5,619 nt of DNA from NCBI GenBank assembly GCA_905235315.1, contig CAJOLG010000122.1, positions 1 to 5,619 of the forward strand. The letters are read 5' to 3'. The stretch is from an uncultured Solobacterium sp. (lineage in GTDB: Bacteria > Bacillota_I > Bacilli_A > Erysipelotrichales > Erysipelotrichaceae). The first letter of the stretch is position 1; each line of letters begins with the position of its first letter. The notes beneath the pieces are model-generated. The model did not search any database. It was not told the origin of the DNA and worked only from the letters and a program-made list of their open reading frames with translations. The position numbers were made by a program, and so were the translations under genes. Below, piece after piece: positions 1-5,502 of the stretch.

Positions 1-651
1 AATTCCGATCCGCTGATCGTGAACTATCAGTTCGAGGCCAACCTGACCAAGCTTTCCCAGCCTTCGGGCATCAGTGTCAGCCAGGACGGCACGAGGCTCA
101 ATATCAGCTGGAATCCGGTCAATAATGCGGCGCGCTATGAGGTGACAATCGAAGATGTTTCCCAGAGCGTTGCCGGAACCGGCGTCAGTTTCGATGTGAA
201 CGGCTGGCCTTCCAAAGACTTCACGGTTTATATCACCGCATATCCGAAGGAAGGCGACACCCGCTATACCTTCAGTGATCCTGCGGCGGTGAGCGGATCC
301 TACAAAGTGGAAAAGAAAGATCTCAACACCCCGGAAATCACATACATTTCAGGCGAAAACGGAACGGTCACCGTGAACTGGAACCGGGTGGAAAATGCGG
401 GCGGCTATACCGTAACCTGCGGGAATATCTCCCAGAGCTTCCCGGATACTGCCGCTACCTTCTCCAATCTGAGTCCCGGTGAGTATACGGTTACCGTCAG
501 GGCAAATCCTTCCGACACCGATAAGTACAATCAGAGTTCCGCCGCGACCCGTACGATCACCGTAACAGCGGCACCGACCCCGACCCCGGAACCGACCACG
601 GAGCCGGAACCGGAGCCTTCGGCTGAACCGGAAGAGGGCGACAACGGCTGA
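1..651 (+). CDS. Fn3-like repeat protein with acidic Pro-rich C-terminal tail (5' partial)
   Basis: The reading frame is open from the first base to TGA 649-651, giving 216 visible residues. The gene starts outside the window, so the in-frame GTG at 19 is probably internal. Two similar beta-sandwich-like repeats can be aligned: residues about 20-103 (core LNISWNPVNNAARYEVTI) and about 108-189 (core VTVNWNRVENAGGYTVTC). Both carry the W-N-x-V-x-N-A pattern followed by Y-x-V-T and a downstream I/V-S-Q-S, as in fibronectin type III domains. The tail (190-216) is low-complexity TPTPEPTTEPEPEPSAEPEE, typical of linkers or stalks in surface proteins of Bacillota. No LPXTG anchor or C-terminal membrane helix follows. 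Attachment, if any, must lie in the missing N-terminus. Role: probably extracellular binding or spacer modules; no enzymatic motif is visible. The next gene begins 10 bases on and its ribosome binding site overlaps this stop, so co-transcription and translational coupling are likely. The Fn3 call is by pattern only. Confidence 0.8.
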   Translation, partial: NSDPLIVNYQFEANLTKLSQPSGISVSQDGTRLNISWNPVNNAARYEVTIEDVSQSVAGTGVSFDVNGWPSKDFTVYITAYPKEGDTRYTFSDPAAVSGSYKVEKKDLNTPEITYISGENGTVTVNWNRVENAGGYTVTCGNISQSFPDTAATFSNLSPGEYTVTVRANPSDTDKYNQSSAATRTITVTAAPTPTPEPTTEPEPEPSAEPEEGDNG

Positions 652-661
652 GGAGATGACT

Positions 662-874
662 ATGCAGGAAACAGAGATCAACACGGAAGAAAAGATCTGG
701 TATTATGCCAAACCGGACGGTTCAAAGTTCGGGCCGTATACCGATGAAGAACTGGTCCGGCTGCTGCAGAACGGCATCCTGACAAAAGATGACTTCATCT
801 GGATGACCGATTTTGAAAACTGGATGAAGATTGAAAATTCCATTTACAGTTTCTATCTGGAAAAGACACTGTAA
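662..874 (+). CDS. Stand-alone GYF_2 (DUF4339-like) mini-protein
   Basis: This encodes 70 residues. I chose ATG 662 over the in-frame ATG at 656 because AGGAG (651-655) overlaps the upstream stop and leaves a 6-base spacer to 662; it would abut 656. Residues 12-63 match the GYF_2 pattern: IWYYAKPDGSKFGPYTDEEL (W13, Y14, Y15, G24-P25-Y26), then L-x-x-L-L-Q-N-G-I-L, then aromatic W47 and W54 (FENWMKI). There is no signal peptide or membrane segment, so it should be cytoplasmic. In bacteria this domain usually sits at one end of a larger, often membrane-anchored protein, so a free domain with almost nothing added is uncommon. GYF domains in eukaryotes bind proline-rich peptides; whether bacterial GYF_2 domains do so is not established to my knowledge. 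It is the second gene of a probable two-gene operon and is closed by the terminator at 885-910. Function unknown. Confidence 0.85.
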   Translation: MQETEINTEEKIWYYAKPDGSKFGPYTDEELVRLLQNGILTKDDFIWMTDFENWMKIENSIYSFYLEKTL

Positions 875-884
875 TAAGAAACAC

Positions 885-910
885 GAAAGACGCCTGAACG
901 GGCGTCTTTC
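885..910 (+). terminator. Intrinsic terminator after the GYF_2 gene
   Basis: A perfect 10-bp stem, GAAAGACGCC (885-894) with GGCGTCTTTC (901-910), encloses the 6-base loop TGAACG. The T-run is short and lies inside the 3' arm (CTTTC), so termination may be incomplete. It lies 10 bases after the GYF_2 stop codon and only 17 bases before the next start codon, so it is also in the leader of any transcript reading into the MYG1-family gene. Confidence 0.8.
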
Positions 911-927
911 CGCACGAGGGACCGATG

Positions 928-1899
928 ATGAGAGACAAACTGAATCTGTATACACATGAGGGCCAGTTTCACGCGGATGAGGTATTCGCCACGGCGATGT
1001 TTTCCATCCTTGCGGAAGAGATCAATGTCGTGCGCGGGAGTGACACGGATATCCCGCAGGAAGCCGGATGGATCGTTTATGACATCGGCGGCGGAGAGCT
1101 GGATCACCACACACCGGAAAACAAGGAGACCAACGGCACCCATCCGGGAACGAATATTCCCTACGCCGCATGCGGCCTTGTCTGGCGAAAATACGGGCCG
1201 GAAATACTGGAGGCCCTGGATTGTGAAGAACAGTATATTGACCGGGTCATGACGCGGGTTGAGCGCACCCTGATCCTGGGCATTGATGCCAAGGACAACG
1301 AATTCAATCCGGTGATGGAATCCCTTGCGGGCATTCCGAATCTTTCGGCACCGGTGAAAGAAGAGATCCTGCAGGCGGCCAGAAACAGCCTGACAATCAC
1401 CGATATCATCAAGGACTTCAATCCCACCTGGAACTCGGACATGGATCCGTATGACTGCTTTATGGATGCGGTGTCGTTTGCCAGGGATATTCTGCTGAAC
1501 CGGATCTACAGCGTGATGTCGAGCCTTGACGCAAGAGACTTTGTCCAGCGGGCAATCGATTATTCCGCCGGCCACCTCCTGATCATGGACCGCTTTGCGC
1601 CGTGGGAAGGGGTATTGTACAGCCAGAAAAACAATCCCAAGGCAAACGATATCTGGTATGCGGTGTATCCTTCCGCAAGAGGCGGCTGGAATCTGCAGTG
1701 CGCAAGAGTCAGCTCGGAAGACCGCGGCGTCTTCCGGCATCCGCTGCCCGCCGGCTGGCTAGGTCTGCGCGGCGAAGAATTTCAGAATGTGACCGGGCTT
1801 CCCACGGTGCAGTTCTGCCATGTGTCCGGCTTTCTGTGCGGAGCGGATACTCAGCAGGATATTATGGAGCTTGCGTACCTGGCGTGCAGCGGGGAGTGA
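928..1899 (+). CDS. MYG1-family protein (UPF0160), DHH-like phosphoesterase / RNA exonuclease
   Basis: This encodes 323 residues from ATG 928. An adjacent ATG at 925 would add one Met; GAGGG (916-920) spaces better to 928 (7 bases). It matches the MYG1 family along its whole length. N-terminal metal-binding motifs are THEGQFHADEVFA (H15, D17, E18), YDIGGGELDHH (D52, D59, H60, H61), YAACGLVWRKYG (79-90) and GIDAKDNE (D120, D123). The C-terminal family blocks are RHPLPAGWLGLRGEE (270-284) and FCHVSGFLCGADT (296-308). Family knowledge: eukaryotic MYG1 is a 3'-5' RNA exonuclease related to DHH phosphoesterases and uses metal ions held by His/Asp residues. Bacterial members are poorly characterised. 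All expected metal-ligand motifs appear intact, so it should be an active soluble cytoplasmic phosphoesterase; its substrate is unknown. It stands directly after a terminator with no room for a separate promoter in the 17-base gap. Confidence 0.92.
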   Translation: MRDKLNLYTHEGQFHADEVFATAMFSILAEEINVVRGSDTDIPQEAGWIVYDIGGGELDHHTPENKETNGTHPGTNIPYAACGLVWRKYGPEILEALDCEEQYIDRVMTRVERTLILGIDAKDNEFNPVMESLAGIPNLSAPVKEEILQAARNSLTITDIIKDFNPTWNSDMDPYDCFMDAVSFARDILLNRIYSVMSSLDARDFVQRAIDYSAGHLLIMDRFAPWEGVLYSQKNNPKANDIWYAVYPSARGGWNLQCARVSSEDRGVFRHPLPAGWLGLRGEEFQNVTGLPTVQFCHVSGFLCGADTQQDIMELAYLACSGE

Positions 1900-1974
1900 C
1901 CGCATCCGCAGGATGAAAAAACCGGCGCAGTTACTTTCCAAACCCGGTTCAAATTGTTACGATAAACTTGTAGT

Positions 1975-1980
1975 AAGGAG
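1975..1980 (+). promoter_or_regulatory. Ribosome binding site of the secreted repeat protein
   Basis: AAGGAG lies 9 bases before ATG 1990 and decides that start against an out-of-frame ATG at 1982, which would make only a short peptide. The rest of the 90-base gap 1900-1989 shows no convincing -35/-10 pair. A 5-bp hairpin at 1903-1915 is followed by A's, not T's, so it is not a forward terminator. Confidence 0.75.
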
Positions 1981-1989
1981 TATGGATTT

Positions 1990-2937
1990 ATGGCAAAACG
2001 AATAATGTTGAAAATTACTGCAGTAACCGCAGTTATCCTTTGTGCATTGATGTATACGACACCGGTACAGGCGCAGGGAAACGGCGGCGGTCCGTACGGT
2101 GATATTGACGGGTATTATACCTGGCAGATCAACGGAAAAGGATGGACCGTGTATTCTCAGAACGGGTATTCCTGGGTCTATGAGGACAACGGAACCCGCA
2201 CTTACCTGGATGCGTACGGAAACAAGCTTTACGGAGTGACACCGGCTGCCGCAAAGACGATCACGGAAATGAAGCTCACGTATTATTCCACGATCAGCGG
2301 AACGAATGTATATCAGAGCCCGGACGGGAAGCTGTATACCGTAGATGCGTCCGGCCAGCTCTATACCTACGGCAGCACCCCGACCCCGACACCCGCTGTC
2401 ACACGAAATGATCTCGTTGTGAAATATGCATTCAACTCCGCCGACGGGTATATCGTGTACCGGGATCCGTACGGCAATCTCTGGTTCTTCGGCGATGGAT
2501 ATTTCCCGACTCACTACTGGGGAAACAGCTACGGCTCTTATCAGACATCCGGCAATCCGGACCGCATCTTCCGCTATGCCTATGTGGCCGACGGCCATAC
2601 GCTGTACCGCGACGATGCCGGAAGACTGTGGTGGTTTGAAAACAACACCGCGCATCTGTACAGCGGCAGCGGAGGCGGAGGAGGATCCACCCCGGCACCC
2701 GGCGGATCGGATGTGGACTGGACCCGCACCAATACGATGTGGGCGGACGGACAGACAAGCGTTGTGTATGTCGGACAGTACTGGATTGCGCCCAAAACCG
2801 TGTCCTGGGCACCGGACGGAATGCATCTGATCGGCTGGGATTACGCGGAAGGCACCGGCTACGTAAGATGGAAACCGGGTGCGTACATTAAAAACACCGG
2901 AAACGATCTGTCACTGTATCCGGTATATTCCCGGTAA
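1990..2937 (+). CDS. Secreted aromatic-Gly repeat protein with Listeria-Bacteroides-type C-terminal module
   Basis: This encodes 315 residues. A classic signal peptide is visible: MAKR, a hydrophobic core at 5-21, and TTPVQA before a probable cleavage at A28/Q29. The mature part holds repeated units with the pattern Y-x-x-(D/N)-G-x-L/W-(Y/W), best seen at YSQNGYSW (55-62), YQSPDGKLYTVD (108-119), YRDPYGNLWFFGDG (157-170) and YRDDAGRLWWFENN (206-219). A GSTPTPTPA linker (128-136) and a Gly-rich linker (225-240, five consecutive Gly) separate blocks. The final segment (about 258-315) has an ordered series of G-x-x-W-I-A-P, D-G-M-H-L-I-G-W and N-D-L-S-L-Y-P-V-Y. This resembles Listeria-Bacteroides (InlB B-type) repeats. 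There is no LPXTG, membrane anchor or catalytic motif. Inference: an extracellular, perhaps carbohydrate- or wall-associated protein; the aromatic repeats recall wall-binding modules but I cannot assign them to a family. It appears monocistronic, with a strong terminator downstream. Confidence 0.85.
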   Translation: MAKRIMLKITAVTAVILCALMYTTPVQAQGNGGGPYGDIDGYYTWQINGKGWTVYSQNGYSWVYEDNGTRTYLDAYGNKLYGVTPAAAKTITEMKLTYYSTISGTNVYQSPDGKLYTVDASGQLYTYGSTPTPTPAVTRNDLVVKYAFNSADGYIVYRDPYGNLWFFGDGYFPTHYWGNSYGSYQTSGNPDRIFRYAYVADGHTLYRDDAGRLWWFENNTAHLYSGSGGGGGSTPAPGGSDVDWTRTNTMWADGQTSVVYVGQYWIAPKTVSWAPDGMHLIGWDYAEGTGYVRWKPGAYIKNTGNDLSLYPVYSR

Positions 2938-2975
2938 ACCGCTGCCATTCCGGCAGAGGAATCCGCAGTAATAAG

Positions 2976-3005
2976 AAATCGGACCCAACCGGGTCCGATT
3001 TTTTT
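2976..3005. terminator. Strong intrinsic terminator between convergent genes
   Basis: A perfect 11-bp stem, AAATCGGACCC (2976-2986) with GGGTCCGATTT (2991-3001), has the 4-base loop AACC and continues into T's to 3005. It terminates the plus-strand secreted-protein gene. Read on the minus strand the same hairpin is followed by TTTCTTAT (complement of 2971-2978 region), so it may also end the hydrolase transcript, whose stop codon is at 3010-3012. A smaller hairpin, CTGCC/GGCAG at 2942-2956, precedes it. Confidence 0.92.
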
Positions 3006-3009
3006 CTGT

Positions 3010-3981
3010 TCACTTCCAGCTGCGCTCCAGCCAGGCCCGGCACAGCCCGACCCAGGCGGCGGCTTCCGGATCATATACCCGTAAGGGATCCCGGAAGGCG
3101 GGGTCAAAGCGGGTATCGAATTTATGAATCTGTTCCTGGGCGTATTGCGGGTCCGCCGGCACCAGGGTTCCGTTTTTTACCTGGGCAAGCACAGCGTATA
3201 CCTGTTCGAGGGTATAGGGGTCTCCGTATGCACAGGCTTCCCACGCCGGGGTGGAAACACTGATGCCGTGTCTGCCGTGGGCGAAGACATGATGTTCAAA
3301 GGGAATGCCCTGTTTCCTGAGAGCCATGGCCATCAGATAACTGTTTTCCACCGGGACAGAGGCATCTTCCGCACTCTGCCAGAGGAAAACCGGACACAGG
3401 TCCTTTGGGACGTGCGTTTCCAGCGAGAAGGCATCCCGCTCTTCCTGTCCGGCTTCGGTTCCGAGCAGGGCATCAAAGGAATGGGCATGGCCGTATTCGC
3501 CGGCGGTAATAACCGGATAACAGAGAATCAGGCGGTCCGGCGTTGGCCGGATATCCGGGTAACGCGGATCGTGAATCGTTTCATAAAACTCTGCCAGCGA
3601 ACCGGCAAGATGCGCTCCGGCCGAGAATCCCAGCACCGCGATCTTTCCTTCATCGATATGATACTGTTCCGCATTGGCCCGCAGGAGCTTCATGGCCCGG
3701 ACGATCTCCCTTAACGGCTGCGTCTTCAGCGGCTCCATATAGAGCAGGTTTACGGTATAGGTGAGTACGGCAGAATGCCACCCAAAGTCATAAAACGTCT
3801 TTGCGGCGATTTCGCCTTCGCCTTCCGCACAATGCGTATACCCTCCGCCCGGTACGATCAGGATACAGGGGCGCACCTGTGCATCGTCATGAAAATAGGT
3901 GCGGATATTCGGCTGAAATCCGAACGCATGCGGGTAGAAGTATTCCCCCTCCGCAAAGAGATTGATTCGCTCGTGGCGCAT
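3010..3981 (-). CDS. Alpha/beta hydrolase, acetyl-esterase / carbohydrate-esterase type
   Basis: This encodes 323 residues. The start is placed at ATG 3979-3981 (minus strand) because AAGGGGG (complement of 3987-3993 region) lies about 5 bases upstream. An in-frame ATG at 4018-4020 would add 13 residues with no such site and would fall inside the dyad. Alpha/beta hydrolase landmarks in order are the oxyanion-type loop VPGGGY (43-48), nucleophile elbow GFSAG (118-122, Ser120), acid region WQSAEDASVPVENS (Asp206) and HGRHG (235-239, His238). The cysteine-free core and these spacings fit small esterases that remove acetyl or other acyl groups, often from plant polysaccharides. No signal peptide, so cytoplasmic. 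A segment of about 50 residues rich in Asp/Pro/Arg (256-306) lies between the catalytic His and the C-terminal W-x-x-L-C-x-x-W-L helix; it is longer than I expect for the family. Substrate is not predictable from sequence. The gene is convergent with the secreted protein and faces away from the IS. Confidence 0.9.
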   Translation of the reverse strand: MRHERINLFAEGEYFYPHAFGFQPNIRTYFHDDAQVRPCILIVPGGGYTHCAEGEGEIAAKTFYDFGWHSAVLTYTVNLLYMEPLKTQPLREIVRAMKLLRANAEQYHIDEGKIAVLGFSAGAHLAGSLAEFYETIHDPRYPDIRPTPDRLILCYPVITAGEYGHAHSFDALLGTEAGQEERDAFSLETHVPKDLCPVFLWQSAEDASVPVENSYLMAMALRKQGIPFEHHVFAHGRHGISVSTPAWEACAYGDPYTLEQVYAVLAQVKNGTLVPADPQYAQEQIHKFDTRFDPAFRDPLRVYDPEAAAWVGLCRAWLERSWK

Positions 3982-3995
3982 AGATCCCCCTTGTA

Positions 3996-4030
3996 TGATA
4001 ATTACGTGCCTTGTCTTCACGTAAGTATCA
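3996..4030. promoter_or_regulatory. 35-bp near-perfect dyad upstream of the hydrolase gene
   Basis: Arms TGATAATTACGTG (3996-4008) and CACGTAAGTATCA (4018-4030) pair at 12 of 13 positions (only 4001/4025 fails), around the 9-base centre CCTTGTCTT. It lies about 15 bases upstream of the hydrolase start and just ahead of its ribosome binding site. It could be an operator for a dimeric regulator or a 5' hairpin in the hydrolase mRNA leader. On the minus strand TATCAT (complement of 3995-4000) resembles a -10 box but would leave almost no leader before the ribosome binding site, so I do not call a promoter. Confidence 0.65.
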
Positions 4031-4049
4031 ATCCTTTCTAGCCTTTGAT

Positions 4050-4055
4050 TAGAAT
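4050..4055 (+). promoter_or_regulatory. Candidate -10 box in the IS left end
   Basis: TAGAAT matches TATAAT at 5 of 6 positions. In the integrated state I see no good -35 box 16-18 bases upstream. In the proposed circle, TTGACT from the right end would occupy that place, so the promoter would be active mainly after excision. Transcription would begin near 4062. Confidence 0.4.
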
Positions 4056-4061
4056 GTAGAT

Positions 4062-4237
4062 GAAACCTGTGTTTACTCTAATTGTATTTGTAGTCCATCT
4101 ACTTAACGGAGGTTGAGACTGCGGGTTCCTATGGATCTGGTTATGGTTGGATAGGCTAAGTGCTTTCATGTCACGCAAGGTTACAGATAGGATCGCCGCA
4201 GCAGAAAGACAAGGTTTCTGGAAAGGCGGTCTTTTTT
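4062..4237 (+). ncRNA. Candidate bridge RNA of the IS110 element
   Basis: IS110 transposases are known to be guided by a bridge RNA encoded in a non-coding end of the element; the IS621 RNA is 177 nt and lies in the left end. Here the non-coding stretch between the left border and the transposase is about 200 bases. A start 7 bases after TAGAAT and an end at the T-tract before the ATG give about 176 nt. Visible structures are AAAC/GTTT (4063-4066/4071-4074), CTTAAC/GTTGAG around a GGAG loop (4102-4107/4112-4117, one G-T pair), CCTAT/ATAGG (4128-4132/4151-4155) and the nested terminal hairpin at 4191-4231. Target- and donor-binding loops cannot be assigned firmly by eye. In the related IS1111 group the RNA is at the other end, so the right end is the alternative location. 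Confidence 0.45.
4191..4237 (+). terminator. Nested hairpin plus T6 directly before the transposase ATG
   Basis: The outer stem GATCGCC (4191-4197) pairs with GGCGGTC (4225-4231), with one G-T pair. The inner stem CAGAAA (4202-4207) pairs perfectly with TTTCTG (4215-4220) around a 7-base loop. Two 4-base strands (GCAG, GAAA) form an internal loop between the stems. TTTTTT (4232-4237) follows and touches the ATG at 4238. This looks like an intrinsic terminator that would end an RNA from the left end and also block read-through into the transposase. An internal loop between two stems is also the general shape of bridge RNA guide loops. Confidence 0.6.
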
Positions 4238-5407
4238 ATGACCTATTATGTCGGCGTGGATATCGCCAAGTATGAGCACGTAGCTTCCATCCTGGATTCA
4301 GGATCCGGGGAGCTGTGTCTCGACTCTTTTCATTTCGACAATAATCTCAAAGGCTTCAATGAATTACTGTCGAATCTATCCGGGTTCAAGAAGGAAGATG
4401 TACTGATCGGTTTTGAATCAACTGCTCATTATCATCAGGCCTTCTTCAACCATCTGAACGGGATGGGATATAAGTGTATCCTGATCAATCCGCTGATCAT
4501 CTCCCGTTTCAGGAAGGTATCGCTGAGAGATGCCAAGAACGACAATATCGATTCAAGGACCATCGCTCAGTTTCTGTTACTTGAACACGATCATCTTTTC
4601 AGCCGGGAGTTTCAGATGAACGAGCTGAGGGAACTCTGTTTCCAGAGAGATTATCTCATCAAGAGTTCTTCCGCTTTAAAGATCAAGCTCATCTCCTATC
4701 TGGACAGGACATTTCCGGAACTGGAGACCGTAATACCCAAAGGAGCACTCCATACAAAGGGCGTACGGGCTATTCTGAAGGAGTGTCCCTCAGCGAAAAG
4801 GATCGCTGAGACAAGGATTGATCATCTGGTGAATGTTGCCAAAAAGGCTTCTTCAGGACGTTACACGGAATCGCGTGTCATTCAGATCAAGGAAGCGGCG
4901 AAGACCTCTGCAGGCTTTGATTCGATAGCTCTGGCCTTAAAGATCAGGCAGACCATCGAAACTCTGGAATCAATAGAAAAGCAGATAGATGAAGTCAACG
5001 AGTCTCTTATAAGTTCCCCAACCGTTAAAGACTCGCCCTTACATAAGATCAAGGGAATCAATTCCATCGAGATCGCCTACATCCTATCTGCCATTATCAG
5101 TATAGAACGATTCGACTCTCCGAAGAAACTCATCGCCTATGCGGGGCTCGATCCGAAGGTCAGGCAATCCGGAACATGGACGGCGTCGAAAACACGTATG
5201 TCCAAAAGAGGAGACGCCTTACTTCGCTATGCGCTGATCTGGACAGCCAACAATATCAGGAAACATCCTTCCGGGATGAAGGACTACTACGAGAAGAAAA
5301 GATCGCAGGGCAAGGGACATTACAATGCGTTAGGACATTGTGCAGCCAAACTGTGCAGATACATCTTCTTCATACTCAATCATCCGGAAGCAGACTTCAT
5401 TAACTAG
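4238..5407 (+). CDS. IS110-family DEDD transposase (RNA-guided recombinase)
   Basis: This encodes 389 residues from ATG 4238 (MTYYVGVDIAK), the conserved family N-terminus. The frame is open back to an ATG at 4160, but those 26 extra codons overlap the structured RNA region. The N-terminal RuvC-like domain carries the tetrad D8 (GVDIAK), E60 (GFESTAHYH), D102 and D105 (AKNDNIDSRTIA). A central helical region (about 120-255) follows. The C-terminal Transposase_20 domain has an HhH-like IKGINSIEIAYILSA (271-285) and YAGLDPKVRQSGTW (301-314) with S311 as the likely catalytic serine, then SKRGDALLRYAL (322-333). All parts appear intact, with no frameshift, so the copy is probably functional. Family knowledge: these proteins excise the element as a circle and insert it using a bridge RNA that pairs with donor and target DNA. 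The ribosome binding site is weak and distant (AAAGG, 4222-4226) and buried in the terminal hairpin, suggesting low, controlled translation. Confidence 0.96.
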   Translation: MTYYVGVDIAKYEHVASILDSGSGELCLDSFHFDNNLKGFNELLSNLSGFKKEDVLIGFESTAHYHQAFFNHLNGMGYKCILINPLIISRFRKVSLRDAKNDNIDSRTIAQFLLLEHDHLFSREFQMNELRELCFQRDYLIKSSSALKIKLISYLDRTFPELETVIPKGALHTKGVRAILKECPSAKRIAETRIDHLVNVAKKASSGRYTESRVIQIKEAAKTSAGFDSIALALKIRQTIETLESIEKQIDEVNESLISSPTVKDSPLHKIKGINSIEIAYILSAIISIERFDSPKKLIAYAGLDPKVRQSGTWTASKTRMSKRGDALLRYALIWTANNIRKHPSGMKDYYEKKRSQGKGHYNALGHCAAKLCRYIFFILNHPEADFIN

Positions 5408-5446
5408 TTCAAGTAATCGGTTTTCAAAGAACAGTACATCTCATCC

Positions 5447-5469
5447 ATACATCTTCGGTTCTGATGTAT
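5447..5469 (+). repeat. Inverted repeat in the IS right end
   Basis: ATACATC (5447-5453) and GATGTAT (5463-5469) form a perfect 7-bp stem with a 9-base loop. It overlaps a competing palindrome, CTGATG-TAT-CATCAG (5461-5475), so only one can fold at a time. A loose T4 follows at 5481. It may be a weak transposase terminator or part of a structured right end. Confidence 0.5.
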
Positions 5470-5502
5470 CATCAGAGATATTTTCATAATGGGCATTACT
5501 AT

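Noticed and set aside
853..1740. Long minus-strand open frame (295 codons) opposite the MYG1-family gene
   Set aside because: It is exactly antisense to a well-supported gene, its translation shows no family motif, and it spans the terminator. It is a frame shadow.
1903..1915. Hairpin CATCC-GCA-GGATG after the MYG1-family gene
   Set aside because: The stem is only 5 bp and is followed by A's rather than T's, so it does not qualify as a forward intrinsic terminator.
2665..2691. Gly-rich GSGGGGGST linker containing GGATCC, resembling an engineered fusion linker
   Set aside because: The codon use and reading frame continue naturally on both sides and similar Gly/Pro linkers occur in natural surface proteins. 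There are no vector or tag sequences.
1957..2826. Long minus-strand open frame (289 codons) opposite the secreted protein
   Set aside because: The plus strand has a signal peptide, repeats and a good ribosome binding site. The antisense translation is low-complexity Arg/Ser/Cys-rich and resembles nothing known.
3124..3714. Plus-strand open frame (196 codons) opposite the alpha/beta hydrolase
   Set aside because: The minus strand has the complete catalytic motifs; the plus-strand frame lacks a ribosome binding site and domain signal.
4056..4102. 7-bp inverted repeat GTAGATG / CATCTAC as the first stem of the bridge RNA
   Set aside because: It is perfect, but its left arm lies before the predicted transcription start (about 4062), so it would not be in the RNA under the preferred model. 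It is kept only as a possible DNA-level element.
4160..4237. Upstream in-frame ATG giving a 415-residue transposase
   Set aside because: The extra 26 residues precede the conserved MTYYVGVDIAK start, are not family-like, and overlap the structured RNA region and T6 tract.
4021..4237. CRISPR array or tRNA gene in the non-coding region
   Set aside because: No regularly spaced repeats and no cloverleaf or T-loop (GGTTCRA-type) arrangement could be found.
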